Assembly (NCBI RefSeq): GCF_902686445.1
Contig: NC_062218.1
Coordinates: 136,509,241 to 136,573,240, forward strand
Direction: 5' to 3'
Length of the DNA stretch: 64,000 nt
DNA from: Sciurus carolinensis
Lineage: Eukaryota; Chordata; Mammalia; Rodentia; Sciuridae
Part shown: positions 11,166 to 21,330 of the stretch, piece after piece
How positions within the stretch are numbered: position 1 is the first letter of the stretch
Layout of the letters: each line of letters starts with the position of its first letter
The notes under the pieces: model-generated
Told to the model about the DNA's origin: nothing
Database searches by the model: none
The model's input: only the letters and a program-made list of their open reading frames with translations
Translations under genes and position numbers: made by a program

Positions 11166-12065
11166 TTCCATGACCACAAGTTTTAATTCAGAAAAACTTC
11201 TTTTTCTTTTATTTAGAGGTTGGGAATGCTTCCAAATTTTTTACCCAATCTCACCAGCAGTGCCTAGTCCTGGAGTACCCAGTGAAAGACAGATTTGAAA
11301 GTGGCTGCAATGGTGGCCTGGTTATAATATCTAATTTAGAGTGGCAGAGAAACCCTGCCTACCACCCTGAAACGGGAAGAGGGCCAGAGAGAGCTCTAAG
11401 CACAGCAGTTAGACAGGGTTCGGTTGCTGAAGGAGACCACAGGACCCACAATGACAATGCTTACAAATCTACCATTTAGTGCGGGATGGGAATATAATAT
11501 AACAGCAGTGTTACATTAAGGAATTGTGTCACTACAGCATGGTCCAGAGGGGCCAGGCCTGAGCTGCCATCCCTCCTCCCCTGCTGCTGTCTCTTAGAAC
11601 AGGAAGTAATAACATGTGCACGGAACACCTCGGAACTAGGTAACCTGAAATGGAGCCTTGGCCAGGGCTTCTTAAAGACTCCTGCTGGTCCAAGAGGTAT
11701 ATTTCTTGCTATGGTACTAGCCCAATGGCAGCGCCCTTTGATGGGCTCGCTGAGAACAGGTGCAGATCATCAATCTTACTGCTATCAATAAACGATGCTG
11801 TCAAGCTGGTACAAACTGCCCTGAAACTCCTTAGACCCATAGTTTCAAAGCAACGCTATTAATCAGTAAGTTTCCTGCCATGACCAGGGCTCGCTTGTAT
11901 GCAGCTACATCTCTTATTCCAATAACACAGCTCCGACTCTTTCCAGGCCCGCTGGAGTTAACCCCCGCGGCTCAGTCGAGTATGTGTGTGCAAGAATGAA
12001 GAGGACACAGAACCCACCCACTGTGTCAGTGTGAACCTGGGGGACTCCAGGGGAGCCATGGGCCC
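11166..12065. other. unique non-coding sequence
   Basis: No repeat family recognised. The stretch 11,690-11,900 keeps isolated CpGs (GGCAGCGCCC, AAACGATGC, CAACGCTATTAATCAG) and may be conserved. No exon structure is visible. Confidence 0.38.
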
Positions 12066-12069
12066 AGCT

Positions 12070-12430
12070 TGCAGGGGACGGCGCTCCCCACCCTGACCCA
12101 GGTCCCAGGCTATCCATCCTCCCTCCTAACCTCTCCATTCTCCATCCTCTCATCCTTGACTCCTGAGCAGGCAAGACGGATCCTGCCCTCACTCAGATGT
12201 CACCTGGGTGAGCCTGTTCTTGTACCTGACTCCCTTCCCAGGTTTATTTTCTTTTCAATTATAACTCACATGTTACATTTTGCTCTTTCATCTCACTTAT
12301 TGTCTTCTGCCTCACTAGTGGAGATGCCACGAGGCAGGTGGCTATTTATTTTTCCATCTGTTTTGATCATCATCCATGGGTGCCTCAGACAGAGTGCTTG
12401 GCACATGCTGAGTGGACATCTCAACTCTCT
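12070..12430 (+). mobile_element. LINE2 3' relic
   Basis: Pyrimidine-rich opening, then CACTCAGATGTCACCTGGG, a middle with ACTTATTGTCTTCTGCCTCA, and an end like GCCTCAGACAGAGTGCTTGG followed by CACATGCTGAGTGG, which is the L2 3' end order. No reverse transcriptase remains. Confidence 0.6.
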
Positions 12431-12474
12431 TATGGGGTCTCCTGGTTTCTAGAATCTAAGCTTGGGCCCCTCTC

Positions 12475-12875
12475 GAGCTGGGCTGAATGGCCTTTGTGTC
12501 CTCTCCCATGGCTTCCTCCCTCCCATCCAGCATGTACCTGTCGTTTGCCACCAGCTGCTTCTGGGTCCCTTGATGAGCCTTGTATTGGAACCACCACCCA
12601 CTTCACACATGCTGGTCCCTGTCTGGAATCCCCTCATATTCTTTTCCTTCTTTCCACCTCCAGCATCACCACCCCACCCCTCACTCCCAGCTTCTTTCCA
12701 TCTTTCAAGGCCCAGTTAATATGTCACTTTCTCTTGGTTGCCCACCCTCAGGCTGCTTCCCCCAGCAAACTCTGTCATAGAACCTCGTGCATATCTGCAA
12801 CCCAGCCCTGCCCCCGCATTGTAATGTCCTAAGATCACCTGCCACTGGACTCTAAAACCTTGAAGGAAAGGCTAA
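12475..12875 (+). mobile_element. LINE2 relic, second fragment in tandem
   Basis: Another L2-like 3' segment in the same direction: CACACATGCTGGTCCCTGTC, TGGAATCCCC, CATCTTTCAAGGCCCAGTTA, ATATGTCAC, and GACTCTAAAACCTTGAAGG. It is either a second copy or a rearranged part of the element just upstream. Confidence 0.6.
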
Positions 12876-12914
12876 GATGATTTCCACGACCACTACAATG
12901 GCCACCACCATCAG

Positions 12915-13140
12915 GTTCTGGGCCTTGGGTTAAGTGCTTGGTGTGGATTATCTAATTTGCTTTCTCAGTCTCCTCATGAAACAGGTATATGGCTACCCTA
13001 ATTTTACAGAGAACAAAACTAAGGCTCAGAGAGGCTAATAAATTACTTGGTGTCACCCAGCTGGTCAGTGTTGAAGCCAAGAATCTAATCCATATTTTAC
13101 TCTGAAAACCTGCCTTCTTAATCACTCCTACTCTGCACCA
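12915..13140 (-). mobile_element. MIR SINE
   Basis: Reverse of MIR: ATTATCTAATTTGCTTTCTC, CTAATTTTACAGAGAACAAA, CTAAGGCTCAGAGAGGCTAA, TTGGTGTCACCCAGCTGGTC, then the decayed tRNA-like head near 13,075-13,135. Ancient and diverged. Confidence 0.75.
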
Positions 13141-13293
13141 CCTCCTGCCAGTGTGTTTATATTTCTATAAGCCATGATGTTAAGGAAAGCGCAACTTCCC
13201 ACACTTCTAGTTTCTCCCCACTCTTCCTGCCCTTTTGCCTCACCCCTCGCTGTTCTTGATTGACAGGTTTGGGGGATGAGGGGGACATGTTTA

Positions 13294-13620
13294 CAGTCTA
13301 CCTTTTAATCCATGGGTTCTTCACCCACGGATTCCACCAACCACAGATTGGAAATATTTGAAAAAGAATACATCTGTACTGAACATGTGCTGATTTTTTT
13401 TTTCTTGTTATTATTCCCTAAACAATACAGTAGAACAACTGTAGTATTTACATTTTGTTAGGTAGTATAAATCATCTAGAGCTGATTTAAAGTTTATGGA
13501 GGATGTGTATAGGTTATATGCAAATACTGTACCATTTCTAGAAGAAACTTGAGCATCAGTAGATTTTGGTGTCCATGGGGGGGTCCTGGAACCCACCTCC
13601 TGTGGTCACCAAGGGATAAC
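13294..13620. mobile_element. MER2 DNA transposon (Tigger/TcMar group), copy 2
   Basis: A 327-bp element in the same orientation as the copy at 3,202. It contains ATCTGTACTGAACATGTGCT, TATTCCCTAAACAATACAGT, GTTATATGCAAATACTG and GGGGGGTCCTGGAACCCACC. TA dinucleotides directly flank both ends (13,292-13,293 and 13,621-13,622), as expected for TcMar target sites. Confidence 0.85.
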
Positions 13621-13622
13621 TA

Positions 13623-15394
13623 TACCTGCCCTTCCCCTTCTCTTGGTCCTGGGAGCTGGGCTGCCCCTGAATGGCATATGCTACAACTGCTCTGGGGACA
13701 GTGGTTGGCCCTCCCTCACCCCTGCCATGGGAAAACCCACTTGATTCTGAGGTAGATCACGAGGGAGCCACTGGCCTCCAATTTTAACTACGGACCCCAG
13801 TTTAACCTGTTTAGAAATAAAGGTGACCTTTTGATCTCCTTCCTGCCTTAGAGTCTTTTTTGTCAATTGGTTCAAAGTTCAGTCAGAGAAGGGGTGAGCT
13901 GCTTACCAGGCCCCAGAATGTGGGTGCATGAAATAATCCCTGAGGTGAAGTGAGGTGGCAAGGGAGGGAGGATCAGGCTCTGTGCAAAATGGAGATGTTT
14001 TCCAGTCATGATGAGAGCCTGGGGCAGAGGAGCAGCTGTGATAACCCTGGGCCGTGGGTTGTCCCACGCTGGGGCTTACTGAGGGTGAGGTTGAGGGGTT
14101 GGTGGCCCTCCAGTGCAGCCCTACATCTGCAAGTGCTGTGGGCACCTCTCCGCTGGCCTGGCCTCAGTTTGCTTGGCACACTGCTGGTGACCAGTCCTGT
14201 AGAGAGTATGTGACTCTGTGGCCTCTAAGAGGGGAAGGAGGAAGTCCTCCAGCCTTTCCTCTGGGCCCTGTGTGTGTACCCTGTGCCTGCCCCAAGCTGA
14301 GACCCCAGCACCTCTGTCTTCAAGCATCTTGCTCTGCTTAGCACGGGCAGCCTCTCCTTGGCTCTGGCCTGTGAGGCAGTTGGGAGCTCCTGCTGCCGGT
14401 GCCTAACCTCCTGTGGCTGTGTCCCACCTCCCAGAGAGCAGGGTTTCTAGTCCCTCTACCTGGCTTGGCTCCGGTGGTGTCCCTGGAGTCTGGGACAGGC
14501 AGCCTGAGGTGAGGCTGCTCCTATACCAGCATGGCTACTCAGAGCTGTGACTCAAGGGTTGGAGGCCATTCTCTTTGCTCAGCCATAACTGCTGAGCCCC
14601 AGGCCCATGCACAGCTCAGTCCATGCAGCCTGTGCACGGTGCTCAGAAGAGGCAGGAATGCCCAGAGGCGGGGCCTTCATGCCCTTGACACCCTCCCTCC
14701 TGTGCATGTCCTAGAATCTCAGTTCACTTTTGGCAAAGTGCTTGTGTGGGCAGAGTGGCTTCGTGCAGTCCCTCACTGAATCCTCACCACCCCTACCCCG
14801 TTCTGGCTGAGGTCAGAGGTCACACCCTAGGTCCCCTTCTGCAGGGGGGTCACAAGCTGCTCTGAGTGGTGCAATAGCTGCTTTAGACACATTTCAGGCT
14901 ATGGCTTCCTGCACAGAGTCAACAGCATCACCCAGGCAGGGACCATGGGAGATCCATTTCCTCCAGGTTTGAGGTTCCCTTATAGAAAAATTCGAAAGTT
15001 CCTTCGTTACTTGATTTTTCAAAGCCAGGAAAACCTTTCGGTTTTCCTGGTCGCACCATTGGCAGCTCCCAGTGCTTCTTCTGAGAGCCCTGTCTCCCTC
15101 CTGTCTCCCATCACTGTGAGAGGTGAATGAGACTGATGGGGGTGAGGGGACAGCCTAGAACTGGGTGTGGCTCTGCCCACTGAAAACTTCACACCCAGGC
15201 AGAGCCCTCTAGGGCCACTGTTGCTTTTCTGTGTTATGTCTGACCCTTGCTGGGCCCTGGATCCTCAAACTCTCACTCTGTGGAGGTAATATCACTTACA
15301 GGGCTGAGCCTGGCCCTGCAGGCTGCTAATTTGGAGGAGAAGGCCAGGCACTATTGGTCACAGCCCCTTGGGGTACCTGGGGTGTATCAGGGCA
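13623..15394. other. unique GC-rich non-coding sequence
   Basis: About 1.8 kb of GC-rich but CpG-poor DNA with many short overlapping frames on both strands (60-95 codons). None shows a recognisable domain. No repeat family could be named. Confidence 0.42.
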
Positions 15395-15775
15395 AAGGCT
15401 TTCTGAGACAGAAAAATCCTTGACATTTCAGTGGCTTAGTTTGGTAATGCTATAAACTTCACTTCCTGGTCATACCTATTCCATCAGAGGTGCCCTTGGG
15501 TAGGCAGCTCTCTTCCAAGAAGTGACTCAGGGACCCAGGTCCCTTCTATATCATGACTTCTCTGACTTCAGTGACCTTCGATCACTAAGGAGTTGTCTCC
15601 TTTCCAGCCAGAATAGAAAGTAGTAGGGTGAGTCCTTTGTAGAAGGTTTGTGTGGGCAGGACTTGTGAGGGCCTGCATCCCATGACCACGCCTACCCACA
15701 GGGCTGCTGGAAAATGCCGTTGGCTAGAGGCCTGAGAAGAGAGCAAAATAAGTCCTGGTGAACACAGTCCCTTGG
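15395..15775 (-). mobile_element. possible LTR-like relic
   Basis: Weak resemblance to antisense LTR relics: GTGGCTTAGTTTGGTAATGC, an interior with CAGGGACCCAGGTCCCTTCT, and GTGGGCAGGACTTGTGAGGG. I could not name the family and the call may be wrong. Confidence 0.25.
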
Positions 15776-16980
15776 GGTGAGGAGGAAGGCCTTCTGGGTG
15801 TCTCTTCCTTTCCCTGTGTCTGGTACTGAAGGCCCACAGGATGGGGCCCTGTTGTCCTTGTTCTTCTTACCCCTATACTATGCAGCTTCTGCCCTAAGTC
15901 CTGTCTTGTCCATGTGAAAGAGACCAGCGGCAGCCTCAGAATACCAGTGTGTCACCTGCCACTTCTTGAGGCATCTCTCAGGCTCTGAGTCCTTGATTGC
16001 AGACCCCAGTGCCTCTGTAGGGTCAGGGACTCTGCGTAGTGAATCTGGGTGAGGGCTGGACTCCACCCTGACTGATGCACCAGGTGACATTGGGGGAGGC
16101 TGCTCACCTCTCATGGCCTCCGATCCCTGATGAGGCTAGCCCGCCTCTTGGAGTCATCAGAGGCGAAAATAAAGGAACCCAGAGAAGATAAGGGGCTGCA
16201 GAGAGTTGGAACAAAGGGTGGCAGAGTCACAATTGAGCATGCCCCACAGAAAGTCAGAGATGCCTGGCCTGAGGATGCCCAGGTAATAACCACCATGCAT
16301 GGTCCATTAGCCACTGCCCTGCCATTACGGCTGGCCATCCACCTGGGCTGTTTGTCCGATTATTCTGCATCATCAGTGGAGGCCCAGGGGATCTTAATGC
16401 ATTAGTAGAATTTGATCCAGTCCTGTTCCCTTCCAGTTAAAAATAAGGCTCATAAATTGAGGCCATGCCCAAGGGGACAGCAACGTTATAAGCTCATCAC
16501 CTGATGATATTCAAACCTAGTTATAAAAATACACAGCACCTCCACACCCGGGAGCGAGCGACCTACTTTGTACCTCATGGACAGACACCGATTCAGTGGG
16601 GGTAAGGTCCCGGCCCTTGCTGTTTTTAAATTCTTGACAACTCATGGTCTCTGGCTGGTTGCTCTTCTGAAAGTGTGAAACCCTCACCAGAGTATTTTTC
16701 TTGGACGAGTGTTGTAGCATGCTGGGTTTCTGGGCCACAGTAGGGCTCCTAAGGCACAGCTGGGGAGTCCCTGGGTTTCTTCCTGTCTCCACCATCAGGG
16801 TGTGGGTCCCCTGGAGTGAGAAGCAAGCCCTTCTCAGGTGCTGGTGTCACTTCTCTCACTGTGCCTGGTACCCAGGGTCCTACAGGATGGGGCCTCATCA
16901 TCTTGCATCTAGAGTTAGCTCTGAAATACTCACCTGGGTGCCTCTCTGGGGTCCAGGCCTGGAGGACACAGAGAAATTCC
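15776..16980. other. unique non-coding sequence
   Basis: No repeat or exon recognised. At 16,280-16,520 the sequence is repeat-free, with CTGCCATTACGGCTGGCCAT and CCGATTATTCTGCATCATC; it could be conserved, but evidence is slight. Confidence 0.38.
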
Positions 16981-16984
16981 ATTG

Positions 16985-17240
16985 TTCCTTACTCATTCAT
17001 TCAGTGAGTGTTTACAAAGTGTGTGTCCTCTGTGGCCGCTCATGGACCTCAGCCTCCATGAACTGATTGAGCACATAGAAATTACAATGTTGGTTGGTGC
17101 CAGGAGGGAGGAACCCACAAGGCACTGGGGGAACCTACAGTGTACAGGTCTGACCTAGTCATTGAAGTCAGGGAAGGCTCCCTGGAGGAGGTGACAGGGA
17201 GATGAGATCTGAGTAAGCCTGATGGAGGAGGAGGGTGAAG
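16985..17240 (-). mobile_element. LINE2-like relic
   Basis: Reads as the reverse of an L2-type 3' region: ACTCATTCATTCAGTGAGTG, then GTCAGGGAAGGCTCCCTGG, AGGAGGTGACAGGG and AGATCTGAGTAAGCCTGATG. Diverged; the part between 17,050 and 17,150 is unclear. Confidence 0.55.
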
Positions 17241-17550
17241 ACTCAGGAAAGGGGCTGTGGAGCACAGTGGGGGTAAGCTGAGGAAGCCTCCTCAGGGCCA
17301 CCTGACCACAGTTGCATCTGGCTTGTACCAGAGGCCACCAGTCTTTCAGAGACGGATCTCCTGACCCTTGTCCTTTCATATCCCTCTCTCCAGCAGCCTG
17401 GGAGCCCAGCATATATGCAGAATGCTTTTGCTGGGATGAATTCAAGAAAAGCTCTTCATTTTCTAGCTAGTCTTCTAAGCCCTCAAGGCTTCTGTAGCTT
17501 CTTCGAGGTCACACAACAGCTCAGAGTCAGCTACCTGGTTGAGGGTGGCA
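17241..17550. other. unique non-coding sequence
   Basis: Nothing recognisable; the right end holds the 5' target-site duplication of the ID element at 17,566. Confidence 0.4.
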
Positions 17551-17565
17551 GAAACAACCCGTGTA

Positions 17566-17676
17566 GGGCTGGGGAGATAGCTCAGTTGGTAGAGTGCTTG
17601 CCTTGCAAGCACAAGGCCATGGGGTTCAAATTCCCAGCCCTGCAAAAACAAAAAAACAAAAAAACAAAAAACCAAA
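17566..17676 (+). mobile_element. young ID SINE with perfect target-site duplication
   Basis: A tRNA-Ala-derived ID element. The A box TAGCTCAGTTGG (17,578-17,589) matches the RNA polymerase III consensus; the B box GGTTCAAATTCC (17,623-17,634) has lost its CpG (GA to AA). The body ends near 17,643 and a tail of A-runs spaced by single C follows. A perfect 14-bp duplication AAACAACCCGTGTA flanks it at 17,552-17,565 and 17,677-17,690. It resembles the BC1/ID lineage rather than an intact tRNA gene, since the tRNA fold is not maintained. Confidence 0.95.
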
Positions 17677-17766
17677 AAACAACCCGTGTAAACATGTCTA
17701 GGAGTCACCTTGGTGGTAGGTGCCCATGCCTATCACTGCTCTCCTTATGACTTTCAAATACAATCT

Positions 17767-17956
17767 TTTTGGTGGTGGTGGTACTGGGGATTGAACCCAG
17801 GAGTGCTCTACTACTGAGCTCATCGCCAGTCCTTTTTAAACATTTTCTTTTGAGATGGGGTCTCACTAAGTTGTCAAGGATGGCCTCTGACTTACCATCC
17901 TTACCTCAGCATCCTGAGTAGGTGGGATTTCAGGTGTGCACCATCACACCTGGCTT
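17767..17956 (-). mobile_element. B1-dID composite SINE
   Basis: Read on the minus strand it begins AGCCAGGTGTGATGGTGCAC (B1/7SL-derived part with A box), continues through TTAGTGAGACCCCATCTC, then an A-rich linker and a truncated ID unit with a B box in TGGGTTCAATCCCCAGTACC, ending in a (CCA)-rich A tail. B1 joined to dID is a composite known from squirrels and dormice. Flanking duplications are not clear because the L1 next door abuts its 5' end. Confidence 0.9.
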
Positions 17957-17979
17957 CGATATACTTTTTTAAAAAAAAA

Positions 17980-18940
17980 TTTTAATTTTATTTTTTTTAT
18001 TTTTATTTTTTTTATTATTGTATACAAATGGGATACATGTTGTTTCTCTATTTGTACATAGAGTCAAGGCATACCATTTGTGTAATCATACGTTTACATA
18101 GGGCAATGATGTTTGATTATTTTTTTTTCTTCCCCCCCACCCCTCTTTCCCCTCTATACAGTCCTTCTTTCCTTCATTCTTACCGCTCTCCTTATCCCTA
18201 TCCCTAAACCTAACCCTAAACCTAATGCTAACCCCTCCCACCCCCCATTATACGTCCTCATCCGCTTATCAGCGAGATCATCGTCCTTTAGTTTTGTGAG
18301 ATTGGCTTATCTCACTTAGCATGATATTCTCTAATTTCATCCATTTGCCTGTAAATGCCATAATTTTATCATTCTTCATTGCGGAGTAATATTCCATTGT
18401 ATATATATATGCCACAGTTTCTTTATCCATTCATCAACTGAAGGGCATCTAGGTTGGTTCCACAATCTGGCTATTGTGAATTGAGCAGCAATGAACATTG
18501 ATGTGGCTGTATCTCTGTAGTATGCTGATTTTAAGTCCTTTGGGTATAGGCCAAGGAGTGGGATAGCTGGGTCAAATGGTGGTTCCATTCCAAGCTTTCT
18601 GAGGAATCTCCACACTGCTTTCCAGAGCGGCTGCACTAATTTGCAACCCCACCAGCAATGTATGAGTGTTCCTTTTTCCCCACATCCTCGCCAACACCTA
18701 TTGTTGCTTGTGTTCTTGATAATTGCCATTCTAATTGGGGTGAGATGAAATCTTAGGGTAGTTTTGATTGCCTTTCCCTTATTACTAGGGATGTTGAACA
18801 TTTTTTCATATATCTGTTGATTGCTTGTACATCTTCTTCTGTGAAGTGTCTGTTCATTTCCTTAGCCCATTTGTTGATTGGATTATTTGTATTCTTCGTG
18901 TAGAGTTTTTTGAGTTCTTTATAGATACTCTTGATATCCA
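17980..18940 (-). mobile_element. 5'-truncated L1 with ORF2 C-terminus and 3' UTR
   Basis: On the minus strand: the last ~185 codons of ORF2 (18,941 down to 18,376), then the 3' UTR with the CCCTAA/TTAGGG-like tract (about 18,197-18,233) and poly-A (read as T-rich, 17,980-18,018). A low-complexity 15-bp duplication (T6A9 at 17,965-17,979 and T6A4GA4 at 18,941-18,955, 14 of 15 matching) fits a target-site duplication. It shares its 3' UTR with the L1 at 6,993-7,309, so both belong to a recent rodent L1 lineage. Confidence 0.93.
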
Positions 18941-18941
18941 T
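18376..18941 (-). pseudogene. L1 ORF2 C-terminal remnant, frameshifted
   Basis: Two overlapping minus-strand frames give the end of L1 ORF2: an upstream frame (18,941 to 18,753) with [18 protein letters not shown] and [20 protein letters not shown], and a downstream frame (18,801 to 18,376) with [15 protein letters not shown] and a Cys-rich motif CX3CX7HX4C (from [10 protein letters not shown] through HCWWGC), ending WNITPQ. The break lies near 18,765-18,785 and looks like one missing base relative to the usual L1 reading. The endonuclease and reverse transcriptase domains are absent, so the copy cannot move itself. Confidence 0.93.
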
Positions 18942-18959
18942 TTTTTAAAAGAAAAAAAG

Positions 18960-20585
18960 GAATGAGATGGTTTGCTAGCATGGGAGCGGAGGTGCCTCCA
19001 TATTTGGTGTATTCAGAAGCAGGCCTGAGCAATTACATTGTTCCTCTCTACCTGCGACTTCCTGGTGGATCCTGAACTCTCACTCATCAGTGTGAGATCA
19101 GATGGCCCTGCTGCCGGGTCTGTGGGTGGTTAACATGCTCTCTGCAGCTGAATCTAGCCTGATGAGGCTCTAGGATGAGGCCAATGGGCTTATAGGTGCC
19201 ATCTTATAGTGGCAATTTTGAGGGTGGTCCTGTACCTTGTGGTTAGGTGACATTGATAAGGTGAAGTGACTCAAGGAAGCATAGAGCTTCTCTGTTCCCT
19301 GGGGTGCTCTGGAAGGTCAGGTGGTATCTGGAGGAGATAGGGTACTGCCTCAGCTTGAAGGCCTCAGTGAGCACACCTGCCTCCTCTCCTACCCCAGCTT
19401 AACCCTGCTCTCTCATAGCATGTGGCTTCTGCCCTCTGCTCTCATCCCAGGACAGGTCACAGAGACTTGTTCTTACTTGAGAGTGCAGGTTCTAATGGGG
19501 TTCTAGAAAATTCTTCACATTAGAGCTAGACCTGTCATCTCTCTCATCATCTCCAAGGCTGTTTGTAGAAGTCTCCAACCTTCTAAACTGACTTCAGGAG
19601 GCAGCCTCCCTAGAGGGAGAAGCCCTCCTCAGTTCCTCCAGTCCAGAACCACTGGGAGACTCAGGATTCCAGAAGTCCGAGGGCCAGAACTTGGCAGTAG
19701 GGGGTGTGGTTAAAGAGATTCTTACTGATATTACACTTATAATCGTTGAATTGATGTGGAACAATTACAGTATAATTAGGCAAATACCTGAATTGGGCTG
19801 CTCTGAATTGCTGTTACATAGATACTTACCAAATCGCTTCCCTACCTGGGCTCTCATTATTTCTTTCTAAAATGATCCTGTGACGTCAGATGTTACTAAC
19901 TCATTTGCTGAAGAAGGAAACTGATGCCCAGAGAGGCCATTTGACTCCTGGGGGTTTTCTCATCAGTCTGTGGCAGAGCGGTGAGTCCCCAGCACCCACC
20001 GTACCTTCCTTTCCACACTCTCAGTTACTTGTCCAGAGAAACCAGATCTAACACAGATGGGCAGGCTCTTTCTCCCCGCACAGTCTCTGAGAGAGATGGG
20101 TTGCTGGTGCTGACCCTGTTTCACCAGAACCATTTCCAGAATATCTGGCTTGAAGGGTACACAGGACTCCAGGGGCTTGTGTGTTTTCTGGCCCACATGC
20201 AGATTTCCCAGGACCAGAAAAGAACTGAGTTGCATGCAGGGTAGAGAAGGGCCTGGGTCTCCCTCTATACACCTCTAGTTCTGGAGGACTGGAAGCCACA
20301 TCCCAGCCTATGTGAGGTCAGCTGGCTTATGACCTGGACAATCAATGAGGCAGAAGGAGTGCTCTGGGCCAGATGTGGAAGGCAAGGCTTAGTTAGGTCA
20401 TCCAAGGAGAGAAGCAGGGACCCTGGGAGGTCTAAGAAGACCCATCCTCAAAGAAAAGCCCCATGCGTGTCTTGGCCCAGACTGCTGGTCCTCCCGCTGG
20501 GGGCCGTGTGTGATGCTTGTCCTGAATGGTCCCTCTGGGAATGAGGCTCTCCGATCAGTATGCTTAGAGACGAGTCCTCCGCACT
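18960..20585. other. unique non-coding sequence
   Basis: Starts just after the L1. No repeat family recognised over about 1.6 kb; frames are short and mutually overlapping. The stretch 19,720-19,830 is AT-rich and repeat-free. Confidence 0.4.
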
Positions 20586-20589
20586 CCTG

Positions 20590-20765
20590 CTATTCTGCCT
20601 GCCCTGCCCGATGCATTATTAATGAGGCAGCCTTCATTTCCAGTTTTTGGGTAGCTAATTTGTTCCTACAATCATGATTTCAAATATCACATGAATAATT
20701 CAGAAAATTATTTTACTGTAGTTAGATAAGCCTGTTAGCTGTCACATATCTGAATAAATTAGCTT
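20590..20765. promoter_or_regulatory. candidate conserved non-coding element
   Basis: Contains GATGCATTATTAATGAGGC, GGTAGCTAATTTGTTCC, ATCATGATTTCAAATATCAC and GCTGTCACATATCTGAATAA, a dense set of homeodomain/TALE-like cores in repeat-free AT-rich sequence. No coding signal. Status as an enhancer is inference. Confidence 0.33.
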
Positions 20766-21224
20766 CTCCATCCCATGGGGCATGGAGGGAGGTGCTGGCC
20801 ATGAATCAGGGGCCCAGCACAGGCCACCATAACACTCAGAACTTGACTTCAAGAGACCAGGTCTGCCTTGGGGTTGAGGGGGTAATAGGCACCGTAATTT
20901 GTCACGGAGGCACTGGGTTGCTGCTGGGAGTTGGTTGGTCACAAATGGCAATTAGTCTCCCCTGCTCAGATCTGGATTAGAGATGCATGTGGCTGCTCAA
21001 CAAGCCCTGGATGGTACAGCAATGACCCCTCCAGCTCAGAAATGCAGACAAGTGTCCATCTTATACATGTGAAGCAGCTGGTTCTACTGAGTAGCAGTCA
21101 GACCTAGAAATACTCTCCTTCCCCCTACAAAACACTTTCTTAGGGAAGGCAGCACATAGGTAGAAATTCGCCAGATTTTTTTCTTTGGTGGTGGTAGTGG
21201 TGGGAGAGTGCCCTGGCTCCATCC
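20766..21224. other. unique non-coding sequence
   Basis: Nothing recognisable apart from a T-rich, GGT-rich patch at about 21,175-21,212 that might be an eroded SINE tail. Confidence 0.35.
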
Positions 21225-21330
21225 CTTATGTACTGTGTTGTAATAGTGAATTCACTTCCCTCCTCTGAGCCTCAGTTTCCTCATCTATAAACTGGGCACT
21301 GTGTTCCTAGGAGTACCCACCCACTGTTTT
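21225..21330 (+). mobile_element. partial MIR SINE
   Basis: The MIR core phrase CTGAGCCTCAGTTTCCTCAT followed by CTATAAACTGGGCACTGTG is clear; the head and 3' end are too eroded to place. Confidence 0.6.

Noticed and set aside
17566..17643. tRNA-Ala gene
   Set aside because: The A box is good but cloverleaf pairing is not maintained and an A-rich tail and target duplication show it is an ID retroposon.
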